Shown here piece by piece: positions 1 through 8,522 of a stretch of 64,000 nucleotides of DNA (its first letter is position 1; each line of letters opens with the position of its first letter). The notes under the pieces are model-generated. The model was not told the DNA's origin. It worked only from the letters and a program-made list of their open reading frames with translations, and ran no database searches. The DNA is from Streptomyces sp. CBMA152 (lineage in GTDB: Bacteria; Actinomycetota; Actinomycetes; Streptomycetales; Streptomycetaceae), in assembly GCF_014596475.1 (NCBI RefSeq), contig NZ_MECJ01000012.1, positions 83,418 through 147,417 of the forward strand. The letters are read 5' to 3'. A program made the position numbers and the translations under genes.

Positions 1-181
1 GGAACCGTCCGCCGCAATCGGATGACCACAGCGAACAACGCGGTCCCACCCTAGTCCCCTTGACGCACGAGTTGTCACCCGTTCCACCGGTCCCTCCGCC
101 GTGTTGTGCCTGGGTTTCTGACGGGCCATCGCGTCGTCGGCCCGGCTGGACCAGGCTAGGCGTGCGGCGGGTGACGTCAGT
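1..181. other. Leading segment without a recognised gene
   Basis: I see no convincing reading frame, RNA or repeat here. It lies downstream of the leftward gene ending at 182 and may hold that unit's 3' end, but no strong hairpin is evident. Confidence 0.4.
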
Positions 182-562
182 TCAGAGGGCAAGGCCATGC
201 TCCCCCGAGGCGGGATTCTCGGCGCGTCGGGTTGACGGGAGTGCCGGGGTACGGGAGTTGCGGGGCACCAGGAGTAGGTCGTCGATGGTGCCCTGGCCTC
301 GGGTCTGATTCTGCCAGCCCTCGAGCAGGTGGCTGATGATCGAGCGCGCTGTCATCTGGTATTCGTTCACGCAGTGCTCGCTCTGGGAGAGGGCGCCGAT
401 CGGGCGGGTGTGGCAGTAGATCGCCATCAGTTCGGCGAGCAGGGGCGAGTAGACCTTGGGTCTCGCCAACAACGCGTCGCACTCCGCCGGCACGCAGGCC
501 GGCAGCGGCACGCCGGCCGTGGTGGTCGGGGCGTTCTTCGTCCGGAAGCGACGGAAGCGCAC
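182..562 (-). CDS. Small hypothetical protein, last gene of the coupling-protein unit
   Basis: The 126-aa product is not recognised. A GTG start at 562 is chosen because AAAGGAG lies seven bases upstream on the minus strand. The protein has a basic N-terminus (MRFRRFRTK) and no clear membrane segment or catalytic motif. It follows the 96-aa gene at 615-905 and the Replic_Relax gene in the same direction, so it is probably the distal gene of that transcription unit. A conjugation-accessory role is inference from position only. Confidence 0.55.
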   Translation of the reverse strand: MRFRRFRTKNAPTTTAGVPLPACVPAECDALLARPKVYSPLLAELMAIYCHTRPIGALSQSEHCVNEYQMTARSIISHLLEGWQNQTRGQGTIDDLLLVPRNSRTPALPSTRRAENPASGEHGLAL

Positions 563-614
563 GAGAGACTCCTTTGCTGCAGGGGATGTTGCGCGGGGTG
601 GAACAAGCGATGCG

Positions 615-905
615 TCAACTCCGGGGCGCAGGAGCGGCGTGCTGGTCCGGGTACCGGGCAGTGACCGCGTCCAGCTGGACGAGGAGGCTGCTGGTGTTCG
701 CCGCCACCCAGATGCTCATCTGCTGGGCCGTGACGGTGTTCCCGTTGGGCAGCACGAGCGCGTTGGGCGTGACGGCGAGTGCCGCGGCGTTCGTCAGGTG
801 GTGCAGGGCGGCGACCAGTTCGGTGATGAAGGGGGTCTCGATTGCCTGGATGTGCCGTACGTGCACACACCCGCCGACGGGCGGAACAGCAGGGAAAGCG
901 GTCAT
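615..905 (-). CDS. Small hypothetical protein in the mobilisation unit
   Basis: The 96-aa product starts at ATG 905, preceded by GGAG with suitable spacing. The central part (ITELVAALHHLTNAAALAV, then NGNTVTAQQMSIWVAANTS) looks like a compact helical/beta domain without transmembrane character. No family is recognised. It lies about 40 bp downstream of the Replic_Relax gene, which suggests co-transcription. A much longer open frame covers the same strand but runs antisense to, or out of frame with, better-supported genes, so only the segment with a ribosome-binding site is annotated. Confidence 0.5.
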   Translation of the reverse strand: MTAFPAVPPVGGCVHVRHIQAIETPFITELVAALHHLTNAAALAVTPNALVLPNGNTVTAQQMSIWVAANTSSLLVQLDAVTARYPDQHAAPAPRS

Positions 906-946
906 CGGGGTCTCCGAGAAGGTGGTGGGCTTGGTGGTGCGGGCGC

Positions 947-1906
947 TCACGCGGCGGGGCTCTGCGCGGTGGTGGACGTCGGCCGCAGCCAGGCGTCGGT
1001 GGGTTCTGCCGATCCGAGGACGGGGGTGAAGACGCTCTTGAACGGGCCGTCCTCGCGCAGTTGGTCGAGGGTGGTGACGCCCGCTCGCAGTGCGGTGGTG
1101 GCGAGGAGCGGGTCGCTGGCGGCGAGGCTGCGCAGGTCGGCGATGCGCCGGGCCAGGCGGTTGGTGGAGGCACCGGTGAGGACCAGCAGCAGCCGCGGAT
1201 AGACGGGATAGCGGGAGCGCCAGGCCGGTGTTCCCGCCATGCGCCGGCCCGCGGTGGCTCGGCGGGCTGGGGGCTGCTGCGGGGTGTAGGTCTGGTAGGC
1301 GGCGTAGGCGTGGAGCTTGTGGGCGAGGCGCGCGATCGTCATCTGGGTGCGGTCGACTTCGAGGAAGAAGGTGAGCAGGGTGCGCTGCTTCGCTTTGCTG
1401 TCGGTGTGTACGTAGTTGAGGACCGCGTCGGGGATGAGCGCGAGGTCCTCGCCGGGCCGGGCCTCGTCGCGGTAGTAGTGCGCGGTCTCGGGTGACCAGT
1501 CGAGCGGGCCGCATTCGTGGCCGAGCCGGCGGGCGTGGTCGACGAAGGCCAGGCCCGTTTCGATGGCGGCCAGGGTGTGTTCCTGCAGTGGTCCGAGGGC
1601 TGCCTCGGGGCTCATGCGGTAGGGGCGCGGGGGCAGCAGCCCGACCGCCTCGACGCTCTGGGCGCCTTTCTCGGTGAGCCACCACAGCAGTTCGGTCTGG
1701 CCGGAGATGCGCCGGCCGACGGTCTCGGCCAGGCCTGCGCCGCGCAGGGTGTGGAGCTGGCGGCGCAGGTACTCGGTGCGGGTGTGGTGCGGGGTGATGA
1801 GCTGGTGCAGCTGCCGGGTGGAGACCAGGCGGTGCTGGTAGAGGATCTGTACCGCTTGCTGGGCGATCTGCCCGAGCCCCGTGGGGCCGGTGTGCGGGTA
1901 GGGCAT
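947..1906 (-). CDS. Replication-relaxation (Replic_Relax) family protein
   Basis: The 319-aa protein resembles the actinobacterial and firmicute Replic_Relax family found on plasmids and conjugative elements. Its N-terminus carries a winged-helix-like segment (ILYQHRLVSTRQLHQLI, then YLRRQLHTLRGAGLAE) followed by EKGAQSVEAVG. The middle has the family-like stretch LIPDAVLNYVH...FFLEVDRTQM, which resembles a nuclease-fold core, although I cannot assign catalytic residues. ATG 1906 is preceded by GGAG with six bases of spacing and lies 14 bp after the coupling-protein gene, so the two are probably co-transcribed. A DNA-processing role in transfer or replication is expected from family and context. 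Confidence 0.75.
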   Translation of the reverse strand: MPYPHTGPTGLGQIAQQAVQILYQHRLVSTRQLHQLITPHHTRTEYLRRQLHTLRGAGLAETVGRRISGQTELLWWLTEKGAQSVEAVGLLPPRPYRMSPEAALGPLQEHTLAAIETGLAFVDHARRLGHECGPLDWSPETAHYYRDEARPGEDLALIPDAVLNYVHTDSKAKQRTLLTFFLEVDRTQMTIARLAHKLHAYAAYQTYTPQQPPARRATAGRRMAGTPAWRSRYPVYPRLLLVLTGASTNRLARRIADLRSLAASDPLLATTALRAGVTTLDQLREDGPFKSVFTPVLGSAEPTDAWLRPTSTTAQSPAA

Positions 1907-1920
1907 GGCAGGCTCCGGTG

Positions 1921-4116
1921 CTAGTCGAGGGTAGTGGTGGGGTCGCTGCCTACGGCTGCGGTGTCGGGGTGGTGGCCGGCGTGGTGGGCGAGGATCGCGG
2001 CGTCCAGGACTTCGAGCTCGGCGAGGATCTCGCCGATGGGGCGGCGCTTGAGGTTGGTGTCGATCGCCGCGTCCAGGTCCGGGACGCCGTCGGGGTTGTT
2101 GTAGTGGGCGAAGATCTCTTCGACTGGCAGGCCGCGGACCCGGAACGGGGTGGTGGGCTTCCCGTCCAGGTTGATCGACATCACGTAGTGGTATTTGGGG
2201 AGTTCGGTGATCGTCTCCGGGCTGACGTGGCCGTTCCAGCGGCGGGCTACGAACGCCGCCTCGTCGTAGTCGGCGGCGCAGGTGGACAGCAGGGACTGGT
2301 TCTGCAGCAGCGCCTGGCGGGTGATCGCGGATAGGCGCAGCGCCATCTGCGTCATCCCGGTGAACCGCACCTCGTACTTGCGCAGTTGCTCGGCGATCGC
2401 GGCGAGGAAGCCCTTGGAGGAGGAGTCGAGTGCGGTCAGCTCGTCGCCCCAGGCCCAGAAGGTGCGGCGCAGCTTGTGGGGGATGTCCTGGCGGGACTTG
2501 CCCGCGCGGTAGAGGTCGTGGATCAGCAGGCAGCTGACGAGCGCATCGGCTTCGGAGCCGTCGGGGCACAGGAACACGACGCGCCCGGTGTCCATCGCGG
2601 TGCGTACGTCGTAGCCGGAGCGGGGCGAGCCGAAGAACGCCTGCAGGGCCTCGCTCGTGTCCAGGCGGTCGATGGCGTAGGTGACGGTGGGTACCGCGTC
2701 GGAGGCGAGCTTGGGGAAGGTCTTTTTCCAGTACTGGCGCACCCGCAGTGGCAGCTGGGGCAGCAGGGCCTCACGCCAGTCCTCGTCGGTCAGCCAGGAG
2801 CGGATCTGGAAGAGGGTGCACTGCAGATCGGGACGGCCAGCCGCCACGGCCTGGCGGTTGAGCAGGGCGAGGGCCTGGGCGGTGCGGGCCAGGATCGTAC
2901 GGGCCCGCGGGGCGTGATCGCCCCAGTCCTGGGCGGCCGCGATGGCCTCGGTGACCGCGCGGACCACCTTCTGGACGTCGCCGGCCCTGCGGCCCTCCAT
3001 GGACAGCGGATTCCACGAGGCGACCAGCTGGTCCGGGTCGGATTCGGCGAGGTTGATCTCCCAGATGCGGCTCATGATGTGCGGGTGCGCCAGGTACGGC
3101 TTCGCGCGGGCCCAGGCCTCGCCATGCGGGTCCAGGAACCAGACGCCGTGTCCGTTGTGAGCCAGGGAGATGGCCTGGACGAGCGCCGCTTCGGTCTTAC
3201 CGTGGCCGCTCTTGCCCAAGCCGAGGCCGAACAGCAAGTCCTCGACCCGGGCAGCGCCGATGCGTTCACTGCCGTCGGCATACGTCACCGCGCCGAGCGG
3301 CACCAGGTCCGCCTGGCCGGTGTAGACGGGCAAGTGGGCTGGCGCCGGAGGCACGAGGCCGCCGGAGCGGACGACGCTGGAGGCGGTGCATTTCGCGGTG
3401 GGCGGCTTGAGGAAACCGGCGAGCTCGGACACGGTCATCCACTGACGCTTGAGCGGGGCGAACTGGCCCGTGGTGAAGCGCCGCTCGAAGGAGGTAACCG
3501 CCCGGCGGCCGTGCGGCGTGCGGGGCTTGAGGTAGTTCTCCCCACTGGTGATCGCAAAGACGGCGAGCAGTTGGTGCATGCGCTCCAGCGCCGCCTGCGG
3601 GTGGTTGGCCTCGGTACGCAACAGCAGCTGCACCGCGAACACCGCACCCGCGGCAGGGGCGAACTTGCCGACCCCGGCAGCCAGGTCACTCATCCGCGGC
3701 AGTCGTTCCGCGCGCGAGGCGCTGGCCGAGGTCTTGCCGCCGGACCAGGCCGCGGTGACCGACCCCCACACCCCCGCGCCGCCGCTCAGGCCGCCGGTGA
3801 GCTTCTCGCCGTACGCCGACGGGCCGCGACGCCTGGACTGCGCCAGCAGTCTGCGTCGGCGGCGGACGAGTTGACGCTCACGGATCGGCACCAGGTCCAG
3901 GCAGACCTCAGCGTGCTCCCCCGCCTCTGTACGCACCGTGGACAGCGCGGCCGCCAGCTGCTGCAGCGGATCGGGAGTGAGACCGAGGGAGGCGAGCGGC
4001 TTCTGGTCGGGCAACGCCAGGACGAGCTCGGCGCGCTCCACGTACCGGGTGCGCACGCGACGATCACTTTTGCCGTCGCTGGCTGTGGGCTTGGCGAAGT
4101 CGACAGGAGCGGTCAC
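1921..4116 (-). CDS. VirD4/TraG-like type IV coupling protein ATPase
   Basis: The 731-aa protein is the likely coupling ATPase that recruits DNA to the conjugation channel. A Walker A motif, GLGLGKSGHGKT, lies at about residues 297-308. A Walker B-like VWFLDPHGE follows at about 325-333. The C-terminal half contains FWAWGDELTAL and a conserved-looking PKYHYVMSINLDGKPTTPF. The N-terminal 290 residues are a family-specific extension without a strong membrane span, so anchoring may come from the preceding small membrane protein. The GTG start at 4116 overlaps the stop of the upstream gene (GTGA), which indicates translational coupling. Length and motifs match actinobacterial ATP/GTP-binding proteins of T4SS clusters. 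Confidence 0.8.
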   Translation of the reverse strand: MTAPVDFAKPTASDGKSDRRVRTRYVERAELVLALPDQKPLASLGLTPDPLQQLAAALSTVRTEAGEHAEVCLDLVPIRERQLVRRRRRLLAQSRRRGPSAYGEKLTGGLSGGAGVWGSVTAAWSGGKTSASASRAERLPRMSDLAAGVGKFAPAAGAVFAVQLLLRTEANHPQAALERMHQLLAVFAITSGENYLKPRTPHGRRAVTSFERRFTTGQFAPLKRQWMTVSELAGFLKPPTAKCTASSVVRSGGLVPPAPAHLPVYTGQADLVPLGAVTYADGSERIGAARVEDLLFGLGLGKSGHGKTEAALVQAISLAHNGHGVWFLDPHGEAWARAKPYLAHPHIMSRIWEINLAESDPDQLVASWNPLSMEGRRAGDVQKVVRAVTEAIAAAQDWGDHAPRARTILARTAQALALLNRQAVAAGRPDLQCTLFQIRSWLTDEDWREALLPQLPLRVRQYWKKTFPKLASDAVPTVTYAIDRLDTSEALQAFFGSPRSGYDVRTAMDTGRVVFLCPDGSEADALVSCLLIHDLYRAGKSRQDIPHKLRRTFWAWGDELTALDSSSKGFLAAIAEQLRKYEVRFTGMTQMALRLSAITRQALLQNQSLLSTCAADYDEAAFVARRWNGHVSPETITELPKYHYVMSINLDGKPTTPFRVRGLPVEEIFAHYNNPDGVPDLDAAIDTNLKRRPIGEILAELEVLDAAILAHHAGHHPDTAAVGSDPTTTLD

Positions 4117-4577
4117 TTTTCCCCCTTGCCCTGGGCGGGGAGAACGAAGGTGACCGGCTGGATGCCCTGGCTGCGGTGGGCGCGGATTTCGACTTCGGCG
4201 AAGCCGGGCATCGCCAGCACCGCGGCTGCCTGCGCCGGGCCCTCGATGAAGCAGTGCATCTTGCCAGCTTCGACGCGGTAGCGCAGCCGGGCCGCCGATC
4301 CACGGGCTGGTACCCCGGCGGCGGCTTGCCGCACCCGGCCCAGCTGGTGTGCCCAGCGGCCGATCTCCCCTTCGCCCGGGTCGAAGGTGCTGGTGGGCAC
4401 GACCTCCACGGTGACGCGGTCGGCGAGGGCCGCATGGACGCGGCGGGCGCGCCGGATGGTGACCGCGATCCAGGCGATGCCGATGGCCATCACCAAGGCG
4501 GCGAGATACGGGGCAGCCTGGGCGATCTCGTGGGCGGCGTCGAGTAGCCGTTGTACAGCCGGGAGTTCGTCGGTCAT
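4113..4577 (-). CDS. Small membrane protein preceding the coupling ATPase
   Basis: The 154-aa product starts at ATG 4577. One hydrophobic segment (YLAALVMAIGIAWIAVTI) is followed by a basic stop-transfer region and a soluble C-terminal domain containing FIEGPAQAAAVLAMPGF. Its stop overlaps the coupling-protein start, so it may serve as a membrane adaptor for an otherwise soluble VirD4-like ATPase; this is inference from context. Its start overlaps the stop of a 15-codon leader frame (4574-4621). A longer in-frame extension to 4697 exists, but it lacks a better ribosome-binding site. Confidence 0.65.
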   Translation of the reverse strand: MTDELPAVQRLLDAAHEIAQAAPYLAALVMAIGIAWIAVTIRRARRVHAALADRVTVEVVPTSTFDPGEGEIGRWAHQLGRVRQAAAGVPARGSAARLRYRVEAGKMHCFIEGPAQAAAVLAMPGFAEVEIRAHRSQGIQPVTFVLPAQGKGEK

Positions 4578-4621
4578 CCCGACGTCCCGGAGTAGGCCAG
4601 CTGCGTGTGACGGTGGCGCAT
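4574..4621 (-). CDS. Possible 15-aa leader peptide
   Basis: An ATG at 4621 sits four bases after a strong GGAGG and opens a 15-codon frame (MRHRHTQLAYSGTSG). Its TGA overlaps the ATG of the membrane protein at 4577. The membrane-protein ATG has no strong ribosome-binding site of its own, so the leader may deliver ribosomes to it. The frame is too short to judge by codon use. Confidence 0.4.
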   Translation of the reverse strand: MRHRHTQLAYSGTSG

Positions 4622-4973
4622 GGGGCCTCCAGATCGCAGTGAGGAAGAATCCCTTCGCTCCCCCCAAGTCGAGCTGAAAGGCCGATTCAGACACCACCCG
4701 CCAGGCTTTACCTTCTATTTACCTCTGTGTCGGTGGGCGGATACGGGGCCCGGCAGGGATCAGCCCGTCGCGGCGCACGAAGCTGAAGAGCCCCTGGGCG
4801 AGCAGTTCGCCAGTCTGCGGGAGCTGAACAGCAGGTCCTCGCCCTCGCCAATGAACTCGCCAAGGGCGCCGCCTGGGGCGCGTCCCAGCTTCCAGGGCGT
4901 GCGGATTACCCAGGGCCGTACCGCCGCCGGGCGGTAGCCGAGTAGCGTCGAGACCAGCGACGAGGAGGTCACC

Positions 4974-5261
4974 GTGACCGCACAGCCCGACCACCCGGCC
5001 CGGACCGGCTTCGCCCCGCCCATGCGCACGCTCGCCGAGCTGCGCGACGCGCTCGGCAGCTGGGGGTTCCCCGGCGATCTGCAGGCGTTCGAGGAGGAAC
5101 TGTCGGCCGCCGACCTCGACAACCTCACGCGGGTCCGCGAGATCACCCAGGCGTACCGGCACCGCGTGCTGCTCCGCTACGACGCCCAGGGCATGGCCGC
5201 GCTCGCCCGGTCGACCGAGGATGTCGCTGCCGAGCTGCGCCGCAAGCTGACCGACCGGTGA
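4974..5261 (+). CDS. Hypothetical protein, possible antitoxin
   Basis: The 95-aa protein starts at GTG 4974, five bases after GAGGAGG. It is predicted mostly helical, with an acidic middle (AFEEELSAADLDNLTRVREI) and no membrane segment. Its stop overlaps the start of the next gene (GTGA), a typical arrangement for two-gene toxin-antitoxin modules. The family is not recognised, so the antitoxin role rests only on the partner gene. Confidence 0.6.
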   Translation: MTAQPDHPARTGFAPPMRTLAELRDALGSWGFPGDLQAFEEELSAADLDNLTRVREITQAYRHRVLLRYDAQGMAALARSTEDVAAELRRKLTDR

Positions 5262-5530
5262 GCCACGCGTTCTACTCCGACGCCGCCGAGAAGGCGCGCG
5301 CCGAACTGTCCCGCGGCGAGCAAGCCGCTGTCGAGACGGTCCGCCGGGCGCTGGAGGACGACCCCGACCCCGACCACGCCCGGAGGCTTCCGGACGCCGA
5401 CCCCTACTCGGAGTCGTACGTCATCGAGTTGCTCCCCGAGCAGACCGGCGGCCGCGGGATCTCCGTCGTCTACCGCCATAGCCAAGACCTCGACGCCTGC
5501 CTGATCCTGTGGCTGATCGCTGGCCCCTGA
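5258..5530 (+). CDS. Small RelE/ParE-like protein, possible toxin
   Basis: The 90-aa protein has a helical N-terminus (AEKARAELSRGEQAAVETVRRAL) and a beta-rich C-terminus (SYVIELLPEQTGGRGISVV, then DACLILWLIAGP). That order, helices followed by a sheet with RGISVVYR, resembles small RelE/ParE-fold toxins or cytotoxic-like proteins common in Streptomyces. Catalytic residues cannot be verified. It is translationally coupled to the preceding 95-aa gene. Alternative: a conserved hypothetical protein unrelated to toxins. Confidence 0.6.
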   Translation: MSHAFYSDAAEKARAELSRGEQAAVETVRRALEDDPDPDHARRLPDADPYSESYVIELLPEQTGGRGISVVYRHSQDLDACLILWLIAGP

Positions 5531-5613
5531 CACACGTTCGACCCCGGTCCCAGGTGGGCAGGGTCAGGGGGCGCCGGCGCGGACGGGCCGCCGGGCAGGG
5601 AGGGGAGACCGCC

Positions 5614-5775
5614 ATGGAGTGGATGGGCGACCGGGCCACCGAGTTCGCGCTGAAGGCATCCGAGCGGACGGGCGAGGAGTACCGGACCGACGCGGTCGGC
5701 GAGGGATTGGCCGCCATCGCGTTCGCGCTCCTCGAAGTCGCCGAGGCAATCCGCGACAGCGCGCCACAGCAGTAG
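5614..5775 (+). CDS. Small hypothetical protein (53 aa)
   Basis: An ATG at 5614 follows a GGGAGGGGAG tract. The product (MEWMGDRATEFALKAS..., ending DSAPQQ) has an amphipathic helical middle, AAIAFALLEVAEAIRDS. It lies 83 bp after the RelE-like gene and directly before a strong hairpin, so it may end that transcription unit. The function is unknown. Confidence 0.5.
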   Translation: MEWMGDRATEFALKASERTGEEYRTDAVGEGLAAIAFALLEVAEAIRDSAPQQ

Positions 5776-5797
5776 CCGCCCGAAGACATGCTCGCGA

Positions 5798-5830
5798 GAG
5801 AGCCGGTACCGCGAGGCGGTACCGGCTCTC
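5798..5830 (+). terminator. Strong hairpin terminator
   Basis: A perfect 15-bp inverted repeat (GAGAGCCGGTACCGC and its complement) with a 3-nt loop lies 22 bp after the 53-aa gene. There is no long T-tract, as is usual for Streptomyces terminators. It would end transcription of the 4974-5775 unit. Confidence 0.75.
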
Positions 5831-6337
5831 GTCGGTGTTCGCGCTGCAACTCGATTGCCGTATGGCCCCTGAAGTGCAGCAGCCCGCTACCCGCGCTGAG
5901 TTCGGCGAGGCCCCGCACCTGCACTGCGGCTTTGTGGTGCAACGCTGGGCACTCCTCTTCCGCGTGGGGCGCGCGCGAGCCCCCGAGGGGCGCACCGGCG
6001 CGCAATTGTGGAGGGTGACGGACGACACACAAGTTGATTCCGTGAGGAGGGAGAGGTGTCCAACTGCGCCATATGACGTAGGTGCCCTGCGTACCCAGAA
6101 CGGCATGCCCCACCGGCGCTACTCCCGCATCGTGCGTCCTCGAAGGCTCCGACAGGGGCATATTCGGGCGGGAGTTCGCAGGTCACCCAGTTACGCGGGG
6201 GTACGGGTCCAGGCATGAACTAGCGTCAAACCGCTGCTTGGGACCGGAGTTGAACACCTGACGTCCCCCTGCGAGGGTCTGTGGTGTATGCGCGGCCCGG
6301 TAAGCTCATCTCAACATCGTCTCTCGTGGCGCACTTC
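5831..6337. other. Intergenic stretch, no gene seen
   Basis: About 500 bp follow the hairpin without a convincing coding frame. It may contain the promoter of the small gene at 6395, but I cannot place promoter boxes with confidence. Confidence 0.4.
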
Positions 6338-6368
6338 GCGATCGGCTACCCCGATCGGGGTCGATCGC
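6338..6368. promoter_or_regulatory. Nested palindrome, possible operator
   Basis: A perfect 14-bp palindrome, ACCCCGATCGGGGT (6348-6361), is flanked by inverted GCGATCG and CGATCGC arms (6338-6344 and 6362-6368). It ends 26 bp before the start of the small gene at 6395, a position suited to an operator or to a hairpin in the leader RNA. Confidence 0.4.
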
Positions 6369-6394
6369 CCCGCGACCGAGAGAAGGTGTTGCGA

Positions 6395-6517
6395 GTGGAG
6401 AACCCGCCGAAGGGCGGGGAGCGAGACAACCGGAAGACCGTCAAGAAGATCTTCGGCTGGCTGGCCCTCCAGGCACTGAGTGCCTGGCTGCGCCATCAGA
6501 TCGAGAACCTCTTCTAA
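6395..6517 (+). CDS. Small basic hypothetical protein (40 aa)
   Basis: GTG 6395 is preceded by GAGAAGG with eight bases of spacing. The product starts MENPPKGGERDNRKTVKKI and ends in an amphipathic or weakly hydrophobic helix (FGWLALQALSAWLRHQIENLF). It could be a small membrane-associated peptide. The frame is short, so support comes mainly from the ribosome-binding site. Confidence 0.4.
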   Translation: MENPPKGGERDNRKTVKKIFGWLALQALSAWLRHQIENLF

Positions 6518-6833
6518 CGGCGTCGGGCCCCCTGCTGACACAGAGGGCCCACCGGGAGTTTCGCTCCCACACGCCGGCCCTGTGCCCCCGCCAACGGCGT
6601 TGGAACCGTGGGGGTGCAGGGCCACTTTCGTAAGCGATACACGCGGACCGCTGTCCCCAAACCGTGCGGCCTACGGTGTCCAACGTCGCGCATTCTGACG
6701 GGCAGATCTACCAGTTCTGCCACTTAAAGCCGCATCGGTGCAGGTCAAGGCTTTTTCGCTAGCCTCTTTCTGACAGCAACACGCCACAGATGGTACCCCT
6801 AAACTGCTCCTAACGGCGAGAAAGTGCACTCTC
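6518..6833. other. Intergenic stretch with a tRNA-like fold on the minus strand
   Basis: No protein gene is supported here. On the minus strand near 6675-6730 a sequence can form an acceptor-like and a D-arm-like stem (GGCAG/CTGCC), but a T-arm with GGTTCGA is absent, so I do not call a tRNA. The 3' part must include the promoter of the regulator at 6834. Confidence 0.3.
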
Positions 6834-8156
6834 ATGACCCGTGGCCTGGCTGATTTCAACCCCTCCGCGCTGCGTGCCCACCGCATGAACCTCCATGCGC
6901 GTGCCACCAGGAAGGCAATGACCGCGGAGGAGCTCGCGCAGGCCGTGGGGGCGACGAAGGCTCAGATCCTTGCCTACGAGAACGGGCGCCAGGTGCCAGA
7001 CCCCCAGCGGATCCGGGCCCTGGCGCACGCCCTGGGGGTACATCCGTGGTTCCTGATGCGTGCTGACCAGCAAGCCGAATGGACCGTCGCCGACGTGCGG
7101 CGGGCGTGCGGTCTGCGCGCGCAGGACGTCGTGGGCGTGCTTGGGATATCTCCGAAGATCTACCGCCGGTTCGAAACCGAGGGCATCGTGCCGAGCCGAC
7201 GGCCGCAGTTCCTCGACGAGGCCGCCAATGCCATCGGCGTGCAGCGCAGGATGTTGGAACAGGCCATGGACCGGACCCCGGCGGTACGTTTGCGCCGGCG
7301 CCGCGTTGCCGAACTCGTTGTGCAGCTGGCCGAACGCTATGTGCAGGCCCAAGGACCATGGCACGGGCCCGACGCCACGGACCCCGACGTGATCGAGCTG
7401 GCTGCAGCCTACGGCCGCCCCCTGGCCAGGACACGGCGCGTCATGACGTACGAACTGGGCAGGCTGCGGCAGCGATATGCACGCGGCCTTCGGGAGCGTG
7501 TCCTCGCCGACTTCGAGACCGACCGGGCCCGGCAGGCTCGCGCGCAGCAGTCGGTGGTCCGCTCGGATGTGATGTTCACCCGCGGCCTGACTCAAATTCC
7601 CGAACGCCTTGAGTCCTTCCATCGCAACGCGCAGCCCTCCAACGTGTGGCAGCTCCTGGTCGATCTGTACGACGCGGACGCGGTGCCGCGTGGGGAGCCC
7701 TTGTGGGCCGTGGGGAAGTTCTTGACCGAGGACACCACGGTGCTACCGCCCCATCTGGTCGACCAGCAGAGCATCGACGACATCACCCTCTACAAGCTCT
7801 CCGCCGCGGGCTTCGCGCATGTCACCCAGTTCGCGGGCCTGTACGCCGCCCTCCACCCCGCCACCCGCCAGCCCCAGATGCCCTACCAGGGCACACTGAA
7901 GACGTCCGGGCGAGGCGTATTTACCCTGCCCAATCAGCAGGTTCGCCTGGTGATCCCGCCCCCGTACCTAGAGGGACTCCAGAAGATGTCGCCCTCGTCG
8001 AGGGTCCGCGTGTTGGAACTGAGCCCACGGTTCTTCCTCACGGTCCATCCCAGTTCTCTGGCCGTCACAGTCCTGGTCAACCCGCTGTCCGACGCCGACC
8101 TGCCAAAGAGCCTCTTTGACAGGGACGGTGAAGCGGACAGCGCGGGCTCCGGGTAG
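6834..8156 (+). CDS. Cro/C1-type HTH transcriptional regulator
   Basis: The 440-aa protein carries an N-terminal HTH of the Cro/C1 (XRE) type at about residues 14-70 (MTAEELAQAVGATKAQILAY, then ENGRQVPDPQRIRALAHALG). A second HTH-like stretch follows at about 85-140 (WTVADVRRACGLRAQDVVGVLG). The remaining 300 residues match no domain I know and may sense a ligand or partner. It is transcribed against both conjugation units that flank it, so it is a good candidate to regulate transfer functions; this is inference. Confidence 0.75.
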   Translation: MTRGLADFNPSALRAHRMNLHARATRKAMTAEELAQAVGATKAQILAYENGRQVPDPQRIRALAHALGVHPWFLMRADQQAEWTVADVRRACGLRAQDVVGVLGISPKIYRRFETEGIVPSRRPQFLDEAANAIGVQRRMLEQAMDRTPAVRLRRRRVAELVVQLAERYVQAQGPWHGPDATDPDVIELAAAYGRPLARTRRVMTYELGRLRQRYARGLRERVLADFETDRARQARAQQSVVRSDVMFTRGLTQIPERLESFHRNAQPSNVWQLLVDLYDADAVPRGEPLWAVGKFLTEDTTVLPPHLVDQQSIDDITLYKLSAAGFAHVTQFAGLYAALHPATRQPQMPYQGTLKTSGRGVFTLPNQQVRLVIPPPYLEGLQKMSPSSRVRVLELSPRFFLTVHPSSLAVTVLVNPLSDADLPKSLFDRDGEADSAGSG

Positions 8157-8522
8157 AGGTGAACCTGCAGATGCAGACCAGCGCGATGCGATGGCGCAGC
8201 GGCCTGTCATTGCCTGCGGGCCCAGCCGCCCGGGGACGGTTCAGCTGTTCATCCCGGAATACGGGGAAGATCTCAGTCCCTCCGGGTTCCGGTCCGGCGC
8301 TTCCGCCCGGATCCGTCTGGACTCCGGATAAGCTCACTTGCCCGGACCCTGGAAAGCCGCATGCCAGATAGTCGGCACCAACCCCTCAGACCGGGATCTA
8401 TTGGCCACAATGGGCACCATGCCCCGTCAGATCGAGTCGCTGGCACTCTATTTGGTGTCACAGGTCAACGCCCGCGCCCCAGCAGGATGGTCGGTCCCCT
8501 GCACGTCGCCCCCATGGGCTCC
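8157..8522. other. Convergent intergenic region
   Basis: About 365 bp separate the regulator and the NlpC/P60 gene, which converge here. No coding frame with a ribosome-binding site was found. The stretch probably contains terminators for both, although no perfect hairpin stands out. Confidence 0.4.

Noticed and set aside
1921..4281. Long plus-strand frames opposite the coupling-protein and VirB-like genes
   Set aside because: They are mirror frames produced by high-GC codon bias. The minus-strand proteins have Walker motifs and ribosome-binding sites.
6640..6735. tRNA-like sequence on the minus strand with GGCAG/CTGCC D-arm and possible acceptor pairing
   Set aside because: There is no T-arm with GGTTCGA, and the anticodon loop lacks the usual T before the anticodon.
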